Notes: generated by a model not told the origin, from the sequence alone. Positions 1 through 9,603 are shown, numbered from the stretch's first letter. The stretch: 64,000 nt of DNA from Fulvivirga marina (GCF_016775155.1 NZ_JAEUGD010000031.1:62001-126000), one strand, 5' to 3'. Numbers and translations: made by a program.

Positions 1-539
1 GCTGATTGTTCATCACCTACAAAATATGGCTCCTTTGTAGATACTAATGATGACAACTCGAGTCCAACCATAGAGGGCACTTTACCCAACTCAGCCTGTA
101 AGTCATGTCCCTCTAACTCTGACGAAATGATAGCATTCATGGCACCCTTACTCCTGATGTGCCTTACAAGTTTTCGTGTATCTATATCTGCAATTCCCAC
201 AACATCATTACGTTCGAGATATTCCTGTAGACTTTCTGTTGCCAACTTTCGACTATACACATAAGAATAGTCATTGACAACTAAACCACTGATTTTAGGA
301 GAATCTGACTCTTCTTCAACATCAAGAACTCCATAATTGCCTATATGACTATTAGTGTTAACGATAATCTGACCATAATAAGAAGGGTCAGTATATATCT
401 CCTGATAACCGGTCATACCGGTATTAAAACAAATTTCCCCTCCTCGGGTACCTTTCTTGCCTATTGCGCTACCCTCGAATATTGATCCATCCTCTAGCAA
501 CAAGTATGCCTTGTCCTTATGTTGTAACTTCATTTGCAT
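1..539 (-). CDS. carA: Carbamoyl-phosphate synthase small subunit (partial, N-terminal part)
   Basis: This is the glutaminase subunit that supplies ammonia for carbamoyl phosphate in pyrimidine and arginine synthesis. About 179 residues are visible, and the gene runs off the left edge. The visible part is the N-terminal CarA domain: LLLEDGSIFEG near the start, then FNTGMTGYQEIYTDPSY and a NYGV segment, all typical of CarA. The C-terminal glutaminase domain with its catalytic Cys lies outside the window. Two in-frame ATGs, at 539 and 533, can serve as start. The gene follows rplQ on the same strand, separated by a hairpin terminator, so it probably has its own promoter. A TATTTTTG box at 599-592 inside the terminator T-run is a possible -7 element, but its spacing to the nearest TTG (23 bases) is poor. 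Confidence 0.95.
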   Translation of the reverse strand, partial: MQMKLQHKDKAYLLLEDGSIFEGSAIGKKGTRGGEICFNTGMTGYQEIYTDPSYYGQIIVNTNSHIGNYGVLDVEEESDSPKISGLVVNDYSYVYSRKLATESLQEYLERNDVVGIADIDTRKLVRHIRSKGAMNAIISSELEGHDLQAELGKVPSMVGLELSSLVSTKEPYFVGDEQS

Positions 540-595
540 ATTTTTAACCTTCTAAAGCCGTAGTGTTTTTAAAGCCTTGAAATTGGTGATACAAA

Positions 596-631
596 AATAA
601 AAAAAGGGATTAGATATAAATCCAATCCCTT
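596..631 (-). terminator. Rho-independent terminator of the ribosomal protein operon
   Basis: On the minus strand, downstream of the rplQ stop codon, AAGGGATT (631-624) pairs with AATCCCTT (611-604). The stem extends by two further pairs after one mismatch and closes on a six-base loop. It is followed directly by seven Ts. This is the expected end of the long ribosomal operon and separates it from carA. Confidence 0.85.
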
Positions 632-654
632 CAATTTTATAACAATTTTCAATT

Positions 655-1209
655 TCACTTTTCTGATTTGCTATCTTCATTGCTATCAGCTTCCGGCTCT
701 TCTACCTTCTTTTCTTTCTTAGCTTCTGGTTTTGGTGCCTTGGGCTTTTTTTCCTCTGGAGCCTCTGCGGCAGCAGTTTCTGACTTTTTACCTCCTCTAC
801 GACTTCTCCTAGTCTTAGTCTTATCGGCTTTCTCCCCACCAAGCAATAACTCATTATAATCAACCAACTCTATAATACACATATCTGCATTATCCCCAAG
901 TCTGTTACCAGTTTTTAAAATCCTAGTATATCCGCCTGGTCTGTTAGTGATCTTTTCGGCAACCTCATCGAACAAAGTTTTTACAGATTGCTTATCGTTA
1001 AGGTATGAGAATACAACTCTTCTAGAGTGAGTCGTATCTTCCTTTGCTTTAGTTAACAAAGGCTCAACATATTTTCTTAAAGCTTTTGCTTTGGCAACTG
1101 TTGTTGTGATCCTTTTGTTAAGGATCAACGAACTTGCCATATTAGAAAGCATGGCTTTTCTATGAGGAGCTGTTCTGCTTAAATGATTAATTTTTTTCCC
1201 GTGTCTCAT
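655..1209 (-). CDS. rplQ: 50S ribosomal protein L17
   Basis: This is a component of the large ribosomal subunit near the exit of the peptide tunnel. The first 120 or so residues match L17: [21 protein letters not shown] at the start, and a conserved segment [19 protein letters not shown]. At 184 residues it is longer than E. coli L17 (127). The extra C-terminal tail, from about residue 125, is low complexity and rich in Lys, Glu, Ala and Pro, as is common in Bacteroidota L17. It is the last gene of the operon, six bases after rpoA. Confidence 0.98.
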   Translation of the reverse strand: MRHGKKINHLSRTAPHRKAMLSNMASSLILNKRITTTVAKAKALRKYVEPLLTKAKEDTTHSRRVVFSYLNDKQSVKTLFDEVAEKITNRPGGYTRILKTGNRLGDNADMCIIELVDYNELLLGGEKADKTKTRRSRRGGKKSETAAAEAPEEKKPKAPKPEAKKEKKVEEPEADSNEDSKSEK

Positions 1210-1214
1210 TTTTA

Positions 1215-2204
1215 CTATTCTTCATCAAGTTTATACTTGGACAAGTCCATACCGAATGTCAAATTCTTGTCCTGAACCAACTGCTCAAGTTCTGCCAAAG
1301 ACTTCTTACCGAAGTTTCTGAATTTCATCATATCGGAAATTTCCAACCTTACAAGGTCTCCAAGAGTTTTAACATCAGCTGCTTTCAGGCAGTTATATGC
1401 TCTTACAGAAAGGTCAAGGTCATTAAGAGAAGTTTTCAAAAGTTTTCTCATGTGAAGCATCTCTTCGTCTACCTGCTCAATTTCTCCACCTTTGTCCGTC
1501 TCCAGTTCAATTGACTTATCTGAGAACAACATAAAGTGCTGAATCAAAATATGAGCCGCCCCTTCCAATGCCTTTTCAGGGTGGATAGACCCGTCAGTTT
1601 CTATATCAAGAACCAGTTGTTCATAATCAGTTTTTTGCTCAACCCTTGTATTTTCAATGCTATATTTCACATTCTTGATAGGTGTGAAGATGGCATCTAT
1701 AGGAATATATCCAAACACTTGCTCAGAAGGTTTATTTTCTTCAGCCGGCACATACCCTCTACCTTTCTCTACAGTCAACTCTACCTCCATATCAACCGAC
1801 TCATCAAGATTACAGATAACCAAATCAGGGTTTAGTATTTCAAAAGCTGACGTACCTTTAGCAATATCTCCTGCTTTGAGTTCCTTTTGATTCTTAACCG
1901 TAATAGTTATTTTGTTATCAAAAGACTCACCTACCTTCTTGAACCTAACCATCTTTAGGTTTAGAATGACTTCAGAAACATCTTCCACCACACCTTCAAT
2001 AGTAGAGAATTCATGCAAAACCCCAGGAATCTTAATTCCTGTAACAGCATATCCCTCTAAAGAAGATAATAATATTCTTCTTAAAGCATTACCAATAGTA
2101 ACACCGTAACCCTTTTCCAGCGGCTTAAAAGTGAACAAGCCGTGAAAATCATCCGCCTTTTCCATCACGACTTTGTCAGGCATTTGAAATGCTAAAATTG
2201 ACAT
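1215..2204 (-). CDS. rpoA: DNA-directed RNA polymerase alpha subunit
   Basis: This is the RNA polymerase alpha subunit, which dimerises to nucleate core assembly and contacts upstream DNA and activators. At 329 residues it has the normal length. The N-terminal dimerisation domain covers about residues 1-230 ([20 protein letters not shown] is the classical motif). The C-terminal helix-hairpin-helix domain covers about 255-329 ([20 protein letters not shown], then [11 protein letters not shown]). It lies between rpsD and rplQ in the usual alpha-operon order. The 66-base gap to rpsD holds a strong hairpin, annotated separately. Confidence 0.99.
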   Translation of the reverse strand: MSILAFQMPDKVVMEKADDFHGLFTFKPLEKGYGVTIGNALRRILLSSLEGYAVTGIKIPGVLHEFSTIEGVVEDVSEVILNLKMVRFKKVGESFDNKITITVKNQKELKAGDIAKGTSAFEILNPDLVICNLDESVDMEVELTVEKGRGYVPAEENKPSEQVFGYIPIDAIFTPIKNVKYSIENTRVEQKTDYEQLVLDIETDGSIHPEKALEGAAHILIQHFMLFSDKSIELETDKGGEIEQVDEEMLHMRKLLKTSLNDLDLSVRAYNCLKAADVKTLGDLVRLEISDMMKFRNFGKKSLAELEQLVQDKNLTFGMDLSKYKLDEE

Positions 2205-2223
2205 AGGTTTTTAACTTTTATAG

Positions 2224-2259
2224 TTATAGCCTGATACCTATTAGGTACCAAGCTAATAA
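2224..2259 (-). promoter_or_regulatory. Hairpin in the rpsD-rpoA gap
   Basis: The gap between rpsD and rpoA contains a two-part stem-loop. The inner stem pairs positions 2233-2239 with 2243-2249 (seven pairs, one G-U on the minus strand) around a three-base loop. A symmetric 2x2 internal loop separates it from an outer TAGC/GCTA stem (2227-2230 with 2252-2255), which can extend by TTA/TAA. There is no T-tract after it, so it is not an ordinary terminator. A role in mRNA processing, partial attenuation or rpoA translation is inference. Confidence 0.5.
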
Positions 2260-2270
2260 TTCTTTAATGA

Positions 2271-2876
2271 TTATTTCGAGTAAAGCTCGACAATCAGCTG
2301 CTCATTTATATTCTCAGGAATCTCATCTCTCTGAGGCATGGCAACTAATTTTCCTACCATTTCACTTCCATCCCACTCTAACCATGGAAATCTTTTAACT
2401 CCATGCGTAGCCAGACTATCGGTAATTGCCTCAAGAGATTTTGATCTCTCACGTACCGCTACCGTATCACCTGGTTTCAATGAAAAGGAAGGTATATTAA
2501 CTATTGACCCGTTAACAACAATATGTTTATGCAACACAAGCTGTCTTGCAGCTCTTCTGGAAGGAGCAATTCCTAATCTAAAAACAGTATTGTCCAATCT
2601 AGACTCCAAAAGTTGAAGAAGGATCTCACCAGTAATACCTGACTTTCTAGACGCTTTATCAAAAAGATTAGCAAATTGCTTCTCTAAAACGCCATATGTG
2701 TATTTGGCCTTTTGCTTCTCCATTAATTGGATAGCATATTCCGACTGCTTTTTTCTTCTACCTCTACCGTGCTGTCCAGGAGGATAGCTCTTCTTTTGCA
2801 GTGCTTTACTAGGGCCAAAAATAGGCTCATTAAATCTTCTAGCTATTTTTGCTTTCGGACCTCTATATCTTGCCAT
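2271..2876 (-). CDS. rpsD: 30S ribosomal protein S4
   Basis: This is a primary 16S rRNA-binding protein of the small subunit; in E. coli it also represses its own operon. The 201 residues start with [15 protein letters not shown]. They contain the S4 RNA-binding domain at about 95-160 ([13 protein letters not shown] and [17 protein letters not shown]) and end in a typical VELYSK tail. The basic segment [20 protein letters not shown] is the conserved S4 arm, with no Zn-binding Cys cluster. The gene lies between rpsK and rpoA, as in other alpha operons. Confidence 0.98.
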   Translation of the reverse strand: MARYRGPKAKIARRFNEPIFGPSKALQKKSYPPGQHGRGRRKKQSEYAIQLMEKQKAKYTYGVLEKQFANLFDKASRKSGITGEILLQLLESRLDNTVFRLGIAPSRRAARQLVLHKHIVVNGSIVNIPSFSLKPGDTVAVRERSKSLEAITDSLATHGVKRFPWLEWDGSEMVGKLVAMPQRDEIPENINEQLIVELYSK

Positions 2877-2901
2877 TATAAAATTCTTTTCTCTTTATAA
2901 A

Positions 2902-3294
2902 TTATACTCTACGTCTCTTTGGTGGTCTACAACCATTATGAGGTAACGGAGTTACATCCTTTATGGTAGTGATTTCAATTCCAGTGTTCTGGATCGTTCT
3001 GATAGCAGATTCTCTACCTGCACCAGGTCCCTTTACATAAACCTCTACCTTTCTCAATCCTTGATCATATGCCTTTTGAGCACAGTCCTGAGCTGCCATT
3101 TGAGCAGCATAAGGCGTATTCTTCTTAGACCCTTTGAAGCCCATTTTACCAGCAGATGCCCAAGATATCACTTGCCCTGAAGTATTAGTCAGCGAAATGA
3201 TAATATTATTGAACGAAGCCTTTATGTGAGCCTGACCAATAGCTTCAACAGCTACTACGCGTTTTTTTGCTTTATCTTTTCTTTTTTGTGCCAT
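2902..3294 (-). CDS. rpsK: 30S ribosomal protein S11
   Basis: This protein of the small-subunit platform helps shape the mRNA exit region. At 130 residues it is of normal length. The core [28 protein letters not shown] and the C-terminal signature [16 protein letters not shown] are those of S11. The gene sits between rpsM and rpsD, in conserved alpha-operon order. Confidence 0.98.
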   Translation of the reverse strand: MAQKRKDKAKKRVVAVEAIGQAHIKASFNNIIISLTNTSGQVISWASAGKMGFKGSKKNTPYAAQMAAQDCAQKAYDQGLRKVEVYVKGPGAGRESAIRTIQNTGIEITTIKDVTPLPHNGCRPPKRRRV

Positions 3295-3315
3295 TTTGCG
3301 TTACGCTATTTTATC

Positions 3316-3693
3316 TTATTTCGTTGCTTTCTTTTTATTGGCAACTGTCTTTCTCTTACCTTTTCTGGTCCTAGAGTTATTCTTAGTTCTTTGACCTCTA
3401 ACCGGTAGGCCCTTTCTATGTCTCAAACCACGGTAGCACCCGATATCCATTAATCGCTTAATACTCATTTGTATTTCCGATTTTAGAACACCTTCTACTT
3501 TGAAGTTTTCACTAATGATGTTACGGATGGCTGTAGATTCGTCATCTGTCCAGTCCTGTACTTTTTTATCCCTATCCACACCTGCTTCAGTTAAAATTCT
3601 CTGAGCTGTGCTTCTTCCAATACCAAAAATATAGGTAAGAGCAATCTCACCTCTTTTGTTATCCGGGATATCTACTCCTGCAATTCTTGCCAT
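3316..3693 (-). CDS. rpsM: 30S ribosomal protein S13
   Basis: This small-subunit head protein contacts the large subunit and P-site tRNA. It has 125 residues, starting [26 protein letters not shown], with the [20 protein letters not shown] signature near the C terminus followed by a basic tail ending in KKATK. It is the first classical alpha-operon gene and starts five bases after the rpmJ stop. Confidence 0.98.
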   Translation of the reverse strand: MARIAGVDIPDNKRGEIALTYIFGIGRSTAQRILTEAGVDRDKKVQDWTDDESTAIRNIISENFKVEGVLKSEIQMSIKRLMDIGCYRGLRHRKGLPVRGQRTKNNSRTRKGKRKTVANKKKATK

Positions 3694-3698
3694 AGTGC

Positions 3699-3815
3699 TT
3701 AGCCTTGTCTTTGTTTAAACCTAGGATTCTTTTTATTAATCACGTAAACCTTTCCTTTTCTTCTGATTATTTTACAATCAGCGCTACGCTTCTTTACTGA
3801 CGCTTTAACTTTCAT
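3699..3815 (-). CDS. rpmJ: 50S ribosomal protein L36 (zinc-free type)
   Basis: This very small gene of 38 codons lies between infA and rpsM, the standard place for rpmJ. The product begins [16 protein letters not shown] and ends NPRFKQRQG, which is the L36 signature. Zinc-binding L36 proteins have three Cys and one His. Here only one Cys (residue 14) remains; the other ligand positions hold Ser, Asn and Phe. It is therefore the C-minus form, as is usual in Bacteroidota. The start ATG at 3815 and stop TAA at 3699-3701 were read directly. Confidence 0.96.
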   Translation of the reverse strand: MKVKASVKKRSADCKIIRRKGKVYVINKKNPRFKQRQG

Positions 3816-3822
3816 TTTACAA

Positions 3823-4041
3823 TTACTTATATCGATAAACAATTCGTCCTTTAGTCAAATCATATGGCGACATTTCTAACTTAACTCTGTCACCAGGTAA
3901 AATTTTAATATAGTTCATTCTCATCTTACCAGAAATATGCGCTATCACCTCATGACCATTTTCCAACTCCACTCTAAACATAGCGTTAGAAAGTGCTTCG
4001 GTAATTGTACCATCCTGTTCAATAGATTTTTGTTTAGCCAT
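3823..4041 (-). CDS. infA: Translation initiation factor IF-1
   Basis: IF-1 occupies the ribosomal A site during initiation. The 72-residue OB-fold protein starts [29 protein letters not shown] and has the conserved [23 protein letters not shown] block, an exact family match in length. It starts one base after map stops and precedes rpmJ, the usual order at the junction of the spc and alpha operons. Confidence 0.98.
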   Translation of the reverse strand: MAKQKSIEQDGTITEALSNAMFRVELENGHEVIAHISGKMRMNYIKILPGDRVKLEMSPYDLTKGRIVYRYK

Positions 4042-4042
4042 A

Positions 4043-4816
4043 TTAAAATTTAAAATTCTCTTCTATAAATTTATGAGTCGTTAAAATCTCTGTTCCAGTT
4101 TCAAATATTGCCACTGTATGTTCATAGTGTGCTGAAGGTCTTCTATCTGCTGTCCGTATAGTCCATCCGTCTGCTTCCTGCACTACACTTTTAGTTCCTA
4201 AGTTAACCATGGGTTCAATGGCTATTACTAATCCGTCTTTGAGTTTAGCTCCTCTACCTCTTTTTCCATAGTTAGGAACTTCAGGGCTTTCATGTAAATT
4301 TCTACCTATACCATGCCCCACAAGTTCTCTTACAACTCCGTAACCGTAGTCCTCAACATAGCTCTGAATAGCATAAGCCAGATCACCTATCCTATTTCCA
4401 TATACAGCCATCTCAATACCTTTATACAGCGACTCTTTTGTCACTTTTAACAACTGCATAACCTCTTCTGTTATTTCGCCTACCGGATATGTATAAGCGG
4501 AATCACTGTGAAAACCCTTAAAGAATACTCCACAGTCCACAGAGATTATATCTCCTTCTTTTAATTCATATTCACTTGGAAAACCATGAACAACATTTTC
4601 GTTCAAGGATATACATAATGAAGAAGGGAATCCGTTATAATTTTTGAATGACGGTACCCCCCCATTATCTCTTATAAATTCCTCTGCTATTTGGTCCAAT
4701 GTGATAGTCTTCACACCAGGTTTAACCATTTTAGCAACTTCTCCATGTGCTTTACCAAGTATTAAAGCACTCTCCTTTATAAGCTCAACCTCTTCTCTGG
4801 ATTTATAATGAATCAT
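4043..4816 (-). CDS. map: Type I methionine aminopeptidase
   Basis: This metalloenzyme removes the N-terminal Met from nascent proteins. At 257 residues it is a normal type I enzyme without the N-terminal zinc-finger extension. The five metal ligands of the pita-bread fold are recognisable: Asp in [21 protein letters not shown] (two Asp), His in [13 protein letters not shown], Glu in AIEPMVNLG and Glu in [10 protein letters not shown]. It is placed directly after secY (six-base gap). No adk gene intervenes, unlike in many Firmicutes. Confidence 0.97.
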   Translation of the reverse strand: MIHYKSREEVELIKESALILGKAHGEVAKMVKPGVKTITLDQIAEEFIRDNGGVPSFKNYNGFPSSLCISLNENVVHGFPSEYELKEGDIISVDCGVFFKGFHSDSAYTYPVGEITEEVMQLLKVTKESLYKGIEMAVYGNRIGDLAYAIQSYVEDYGYGVVRELVGHGIGRNLHESPEVPNYGKRGRGAKLKDGLVIAIEPMVNLGTKSVVQEADGWTIRTADRRPSAHYEHTVAIFETGTEILTTHKFIEENFKF

Positions 4817-4822
4817 TCCAGA

Positions 4823-6136
4823 TTAAGCTGCTGCTATTTGTGAACGTCCCTTAACTTTACCCGACTTCATCATACCTTCGTAATGTCTCATGAGCAGGTA
4901 ACTCTCTATTTGCTGTAATGTATCAAGTATTACCCCAACCATAATCAATAATGAAGTACCTCCATAAAATTGAGCGAAGTTAGGACTAATTCCAGTCTTT
5001 ACCGCAAAAGCCGGCAAAATAGCTACTAAAGCTAAGAAAATAGACCCAGGGAGCGTAATTTTCGTTAGTACCTGATCAATAAACTCTGAGGTTTGCTTTC
5101 CAGGTTTTATACCAGGTATGAAACCTCCGTTACGCTTAAGGTTATCAGCAATATCATTAGGGTTGACCGTAATTGCCGTATAAAAGAAGGTGAATAATAA
5201 TATCAGGATACCAAACACTAAGTTATATTGCCATGAGTAAGGGTCTGAGAATGTTGAACCAATATAAGACCCCACCTCACTTTCCTTCCAAATACCCGCA
5301 ATTAAAGGAGGTATAAACATCAAAGCTTGTGCGAAAATTATAGGCATAACACCTGATGCGTTTATTTTCAAAGGGATATAATCCCTCTTTCCTCCATAAA
5401 GTTTATTACCTATTACTTGCTTAGCATATTGGATAGGGATTCTTCTAACAGCTTGGGTAAGCATTACCACAGCCATTACCACAAAGAATAGAGCTACAAT
5501 TTCTAAAACGAACATCAACGCCCCACTCATTCCTCTTGACATTGCCTCACTTACCAAAGATCCCGGGAACCTTGAGATGATACCAATCATAATAAGCATT
5601 GATATTCCATTACCGATTCCCTTATCTGTTATTTTTTCACCTATCCACATACAGAACATAGTTCCAGATACCAAAATAATCATTGATGAAACCTGAAAGA
5701 ATGCAGGATCATACATTATAGCCTCAGATGGAATAGTGGCAGCTAGATAACCTGCCGATTGAGCCAATGTTATAGCAATGGTCAAAACTCTTGTAATCTG
5801 TGTCAAACGCTTCCTTCCAGATTCGCCCTCCTTTTGAAGCTTCTGAAAATATGGGACAGCCACAGTTAATAACTGAATGACAATAGATGCCGAAATGTAA
5901 GGCATAATACCTAACGCAAATATAGAGGCTCGACTAAAAGACCCTCCTAAGAAAGTATTTAATAAATCAAATATTCCCCCCTGCGCTCCGCTGCCTAAAG
6001 CATCTGGATCAACACCTGGTAAAACAATAAAAGACCCCAATCTAAACACGATTAGGAATCCTAAGGTATTTAGGATCCTAACTCTTAAATCTTCTATTGA
6101 AAATATGTTCTTTATGGTAGTGAAAAACTTTTTCAT
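4823..6136 (-). CDS. secY: Protein translocase subunit SecY
   Basis: SecY is the pore subunit of the SecYEG channel for export and membrane insertion of proteins. The 437 residues contain ten hydrophobic segments. Family signatures are present: FRLGSFIVLPGVDP near the start, the SARASIFALGIMPYISASI-type plug region, and the conserved cytoplasmic loop before the last helices. It sits between rplO and map, as in most spc operons. It starts two bases after rplO ends, so expression is coupled to the ribosomal genes. Confidence 0.98.
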   Translation of the reverse strand: MKKFFTTIKNIFSIEDLRVRILNTLGFLIVFRLGSFIVLPGVDPDALGSGAQGGIFDLLNTFLGGSFSRASIFALGIMPYISASIVIQLLTVAVPYFQKLQKEGESGRKRLTQITRVLTIAITLAQSAGYLAATIPSEAIMYDPAFFQVSSMIILVSGTMFCMWIGEKITDKGIGNGISMLIMIGIISRFPGSLVSEAMSRGMSGALMFVLEIVALFFVVMAVVMLTQAVRRIPIQYAKQVIGNKLYGGKRDYIPLKINASGVMPIIFAQALMFIPPLIAGIWKESEVGSYIGSTFSDPYSWQYNLVFGILILLFTFFYTAITVNPNDIADNLKRNGGFIPGIKPGKQTSEFIDQVLTKITLPGSIFLALVAILPAFAVKTGISPNFAQFYGGTSLLIMVGVILDTLQQIESYLLMRHYEGMMKSGKVKGRSQIAAA

Positions 6137-6138
6137 AA

Positions 6139-6585
6139 TTATAGTTGAGTCACTTTCCCACCTGCAGCTTCAATAGCCTTAGAAGCTGATGCAGAAAAAG
6201 CATGAGCGGTTACATCTACTTTGGATTTCAACTCTCCCTTTCCTAATATTTTAATTAGGTCTTTTTTTGCAGCTAAACCATTTTCAACAATTAAATTAAC
6301 ATCAACTGCAGTTGCCTTGGTTTCATCCACTAATTTTTGAATAGCATCAAGATTGATTGCCTTATACTCGATTCTATTAGGATTGGTAAAACCATATTTG
6401 GGCACTCTTCTTTGAAGCGGCATTTGTCCACCTTCAAAACCCATTTTTTTAGAGTAACCTGATCTAGATTTAGCTCCTTTATGCCCTCTCGTAGATGTCC
6501 CTCCTCTTCCGGAACCTTGACCACGACCAATTCTCTTTTTAGTTTTAACAGAACCTTCAGCAGGTTTTAACGTATTTAATTTCAT
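6139..6585 (-). CDS. rplO: 50S ribosomal protein L15
   Basis: L15 is a large-subunit core protein. The 148 residues start MKLNTLKPAEGSVKTKKRIGRGQGSGRGGTS, with the Gly/Arg/Lys-rich extension that threads into rRNA. They continue with GFEGGQMPLQRRVPKYGF and end in the globular domain SASKAIEAAGGKVTQL. It is placed between rpmD and secY. Confidence 0.98.
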   Translation of the reverse strand: MKLNTLKPAEGSVKTKKRIGRGQGSGRGGTSTRGHKGAKSRSGYSKKMGFEGGQMPLQRRVPKYGFTNPNRIEYKAINLDAIQKLVDETKATAVDVNLIVENGLAAKKDLIKILGKGELKSKVDVTAHAFSASASKAIEAAGGKVTQL

Positions 6586-6633
6586 CTGTTATTTATTTTG
6601 CCTAACGCCTGATTACCAGACTCGGAATATATT

Positions 6634-6813
6634 TTATACTTCAGTTACAGATACTAAGTGACTAACCTTATCGATCATACCACTAATCTGCGGTGTTAAC
6701 TCTACTTCAACAACTTTATCGATTCTACCTAAGCCTAATGCCTTTATTGTACGCTTTTGTCTTTCAGGCCTTCCTATTGTACTTCTTACTTGCGAAATTC
6801 TAACTTTTGCCAT
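6634..6813 (-). CDS. rpmD: 50S ribosomal protein L30
   Basis: This small large-subunit protein has 59 residues, starting MAKVRISQVRSTIGRPERQKRT and ending in VSHLVSVTEV. The open frame extends upstream into rpsE in another frame. The ATG at 6813 is chosen because it gives the family N terminus (MAKV), normal length and a four-base gap to the rpsE stop. An ATG one codon earlier (6816) is possible. Confidence 0.96.
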   Translation of the reverse strand: MAKVRISQVRSTIGRPERQKRTIKALGLGRIDKVVEVELTPQISGMIDKVSHLVSVTEV

Positions 6814-6817
6814 CATC

Positions 6818-7336
6818 TTAACCGTTAAATACTTTAGATAAAGAAACTCCTCGGTCCTGTGCAACTGTAAATGCATCTCTCATATTTGTAAGTGCATCAA
6901 AAGTGGCCTTTACTACGTTGTGAGGGTTTGAAGAACCTTTGGACTTTGCAAGTACATTATGCACTCCAGCACTTTCCAGTACAGCACGCATAGCACCACC
7001 AGCGATAACTCCCGTACCCGCAGAGGCAGGCTTAAGAAGCACAAAGCCACCTCCAAATTTACCAATAGCTTCGTGAGGTACAGTCCCTTTAATTACCGGA
7101 ACTTTTACTAGATTCTTTTTAGCGTCATCAATGCCTTTAGTTATTGCATCTGTAACTTCATTAGCTTTACCAAGGCCATATCCAACAACACCATTTCCAT
7201 CTCCTACAACCACAATAGCAGAGAAGCTAAATCTTCTACCACCTTTAACAACCTTAGCTACACGCTTAATAGCAACAACCTTTTCTTTAAGGTCTATTTC
7301 GCTAGCTTTTACTGATCTTATATTACTTTGAGACAT
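6818..7336 (-). CDS. rpsE: 30S ribosomal protein S5
   Basis: S5 is located at the mRNA entry channel and affects decoding fidelity. The 172 residues hold the double-stranded RNA-binding-like domain ([29 protein letters not shown]) and the C-terminal domain ([35 protein letters not shown]). All hallmarks are present and the length is normal. It lies between rplR and rpmD in spc-operon order. Confidence 0.98.
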   Translation of the reverse strand: MSQSNIRSVKASEIDLKEKVVAIKRVAKVVKGGRRFSFSAIVVVGDGNGVVGYGLGKANEVTDAITKGIDDAKKNLVKVPVIKGTVPHEAIGKFGGGFVLLKPASAGTGVIAGGAMRAVLESAGVHNVLAKSKGSSNPHNVVKATFDALTNMRDAFTVAQDRGVSLSKVFNG

Positions 7337-7342
7337 AATGCT

Positions 7343-7690
7343 TTAAAATTTTAGACCTCCCTCTCTAGCACCTTCTGCTAAAGCCTTTACTTTACCATGG
7401 TATAGGTAACCATTACGATCAAATACAACTTGTTCTATACCTCCCGCTTTTGCCTTTTCTGCGAGTTTTGACCCTACTGATTTAGAAACATCAATGCTAT
7501 TTTTCGTCTCACCTAGTTCCCTAGAAGAGGCTGATAACAAAGTATGCCCTTTAGTGTCATCAATAATCTGCGCGTAGATACCTTTATTACTCTTAAAAAC
7601 AGAAAGTCTTGGTTTTTCAGAGGTACCAGAAATTTTATTTCTGATACCCTTCTTAATTCTGAGTCTTCTTTTATATTTATTGAATGCCAT
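7343..7690 (-). CDS. rplR: 50S ribosomal protein L18
   Basis: L18 binds 5S rRNA and helps install it in the large subunit. The 115 residues start with a basic arm ([20 protein letters not shown]) followed by [24 protein letters not shown]. They end in the conserved [26 protein letters not shown]. It is followed by rpsE after six bases. Confidence 0.98.
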   Translation of the reverse strand: MAFNKYKRRLRIKKGIRNKISGTSEKPRLSVFKSNKGIYAQIIDDTKGHTLLSASSRELGETKNSIDVSKSVGSKLAEKAKAGGIEQVVFDRNGYLYHGKVKALAEGAREGGLKF

Positions 7691-7698
7691 CTCCTTAA

Positions 7699-8256
7699 TT
7701 ATTTAGCAGCTTGTTTACCAGCTTTACGTCTAACATGCTCTCCTACAAACCTCACACCTTTACCTTTGTAAGGCTCTACAGGTCTCAAGGCTTTAATTTT
7801 AGCCGCTACCTGTCCGATAAGTTGCTTATCATTTCCCTCTAGAGTAACTATTGGATTTTTACCCTTTTCAGTTTCTGCAGAAACCTTCAACTCTGCAGGA
7901 ATGGCCATAAATATACTATGAGAGTAGCCTAAGCTTAGCTCTAGAACATTATTCTGAGCCGTTGCCTTGTAACCTACCCCTACCAATTCTAATTTTTTAG
8001 TATACCCAGTGCTAACCCCTTCAACCATGTTATTGATCAATGAACGATAAAGACCATGAAGGGCTTTATGTCTCTTTTGCTCTGTTGGTCTTTCAACGGT
8101 CAACACGCCTTCGTTTTCAACCAATTTAAAGGCAGGGTCTATATACTGGGTTAGCTCACCCTTCGGTCCTTTCACCACCAAATTGCCTTCTTTATCGTCA
8201 AAGGTGTATGAAATACCGCTAGCAAGCTTTATTGGTTTTTTCCCTATTCTTGACAT
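7699..8256 (-). CDS. rplF: 50S ribosomal protein L6
   Basis: L6 lies near the sarcin-ricin loop and factor-binding site. The 185 residues start [17 protein letters not shown] and contain two L6 repeats, with the characteristic C-terminal block [24 protein letters not shown]. Order rpsH-rplF-rplR is conserved. Confidence 0.98.
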   Translation of the reverse strand: MSRIGKKPIKLASGISYTFDDKEGNLVVKGPKGELTQYIDPAFKLVENEGVLTVERPTEQKRHKALHGLYRSLINNMVEGVSTGYTKKLELVGVGYKATAQNNVLELSLGYSHSIFMAIPAELKVSAETEKGKNPIVTLEGNDKQLIGQVAAKIKALRPVEPYKGKGVRFVGEHVRRKAGKQAAK

Positions 8257-8272
8257 TGATGTTTATTATTAA

Positions 8273-8671
8273 TTAGTATACGTAACACAATACTTCGCCA
8301 CCTACATTCATATCTCTGGCTTCCTTATCCGTAATAACACCACGGGAAGTAGAAAGGATAGCCACACCAAGACCATTTAACACTCTTGGCAAAGAATCAG
8401 CTGAAGCGTATTTTCTTAATCCAGGCTTACTAACTCTTTCTAAATGAAAGATGGCTGGTTTTTTTGACTCAGGATTATATTTCAAAGCTATTTTGATATT
8501 TCCCTGATGATTATCTGTCTCCTCGAACTTATAGTTCAGAATATACCCTTTATCATGAAGTACTTTAGTCATTTCCTTCTTGATGTTAGAAGCAGGAATA
8601 TCAACGACCCTGTGTTTGGCCTTGATAGCATTCCTCAAACGGGTTAAATAATCTGCTATTGGATCTGTCAT
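8273..8671 (-). CDS. rpsH: 30S ribosomal protein S8
   Basis: S8 binds the central domain of 16S rRNA; in E. coli it is also the translational repressor of the spc operon. The 132 residues begin [20 protein letters not shown] and end [26 protein letters not shown], the family signature. Upstream is an unusually long 95-base gap to rpsN with a promoter-like box and a hairpin, annotated separately. This is the only place in the spc part where the packing is broken. Confidence 0.98.
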   Translation of the reverse strand: MTDPIADYLTRLRNAIKAKHRVVDIPASNIKKEMTKVLHDKGYILNYKFEETDNHQGNIKIALKYNPESKKPAIFHLERVSKPGLRKYASADSLPRVLNGLGVAILSTSRGVITDKEARDMNVGGEVLCYVY

Positions 8672-8694
8672 TTTCTTCTTTATCTAATGTATAA

Positions 8695-8727
8695 CTGCCG
8701 CCCGTATGAAACAGGCCTGCAAAGATA
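8695..8727 (-). promoter_or_regulatory. Internal promoter box and leader hairpin before rpsH
   Basis: In the rpsN-rpsH gap the minus strand carries TATCTTTG at 8727-8720, an exact match to the Bacteroidota -7 element TAnnTTTG. The nearest upstream TTG is about 23 bases away, slightly long, so the -33 part is weak. Just downstream, six pairs (one G-U) can form between GCCTGT and ACGGGC around a five-base loop. I infer a secondary promoter with a short structured leader for rpsH onward. Confidence 0.45.
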
Positions 8728-8766
8728 CAGAACTATTTTTTTGAATAAAACAAAAAGAGAATCTTT

Positions 8767-9036
8767 TTACCAGCTGGCCTTAGTAACACCAGGTATTTTG
8801 CCATCAGAAGCCATTTCTCTGAAAGTTACCCTAGAGATACCAAACTTACGCATATATCCTTTAGGTCTACCTGTTAGTTTGCATCTATTGTGCAACCTTA
8901 CTGGTGATGCGTTTCTTGGCAACTTATCAAGGCCTTCATAATCTCCAGCCTCTTTTAACGCCTTACGCTTAGCAGCATACTTTGCCACTAATTTCTCTCT
9001 CTTTTTTTCTCTTGCTATAACAGCTTTTCTTGCCAT
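8767..9036 (-). CDS. rpsN: 30S ribosomal protein S14 (zinc-free long type)
   Basis: S14 is a small-subunit head protein. The 89-residue length and the lack of a CxxC...CxxC zinc finger identify the long, zinc-independent form. The signature [23 protein letters not shown] is present, with a single Cys. It is placed between rplE and rpsH. Confidence 0.97.
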   Translation of the reverse strand: MARKAVIAREKKREKLVAKYAAKRKALKEAGDYEGLDKLPRNASPVRLHNRCKLTGRPKGYMRKFGISRVTFREMASDGKIPGVTKASW

Positions 9037-9042
9037 AATATT

Positions 9043-9603
9043 TTATGATTTACTTGCGTTACTTGCGAAAGGCATACCAAACGCTTTCAACAGTTCGAAA
9101 CTTTCTTCGTCTGAATCAGCAGTTGTAACAAAAGTAATGTCCATACCACTGATCTTATTTACTTTATCTATACTAATTTCAGGGAAGATAATTTGTTCCT
9201 TCACTCCAAGTGTATAGTTACCTCGGCCATCAAAACCTTTATCATTGATGCCTCTAAAATCCCTAACGCGAGGAAGTGCAATAGCCATTAGCCTATCCAT
9301 GAACTCATACATTTTGTCACCTCTTAAGGTTACTCTGGCTCCGATAGGCATACCATCTCTTAACTTAAAGTTAGAGATTGATTTTTTCGCTTTTGTAGCA
9401 ACGGCTTTTTGTCCGGTAATAGTAGTTAACTCTTCTATACCTGTATCGATAAGCTTCTTGTCTGCAACAGCAGCACCGATACCTTTATTGATACATATTT
9501 TAACTACTTTAGGAACCTGCATTATCGACTTGTACTGAAACTTGTCCTTAAGTGCAGGTATAATTTCCTTTTGGTATTTGTCTTTTAATCTAGGATTAGC
9601 CAT
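9043..9603 (-). CDS. rplE: 50S ribosomal protein L5
   Basis: L5 binds 5S rRNA and contacts P-site tRNA. It has 186 residues from [14 protein letters not shown], with the L5 blocks [16 protein letters not shown] and [27 protein letters not shown] longer open frame extends to 9687 but overlaps rplX. The ATG at 9603 gives the family N terminus and overlaps the rplX stop by eight bases, which suggests translational coupling. Confidence 0.97.
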   Translation of the reverse strand: MANPRLKDKYQKEIIPALKDKFQYKSIMQVPKVVKICINKGIGAAVADKKLIDTGIEELTTITGQKAVATKAKKSISNFKLRDGMPIGARVTLRGDKMYEFMDRLMAIALPRVRDFRGINDKGFDGRGNYTLGVKEQIIFPEISIDKVNKISGMDITFVTTADSDEESFELLKAFGMPFASNASKS

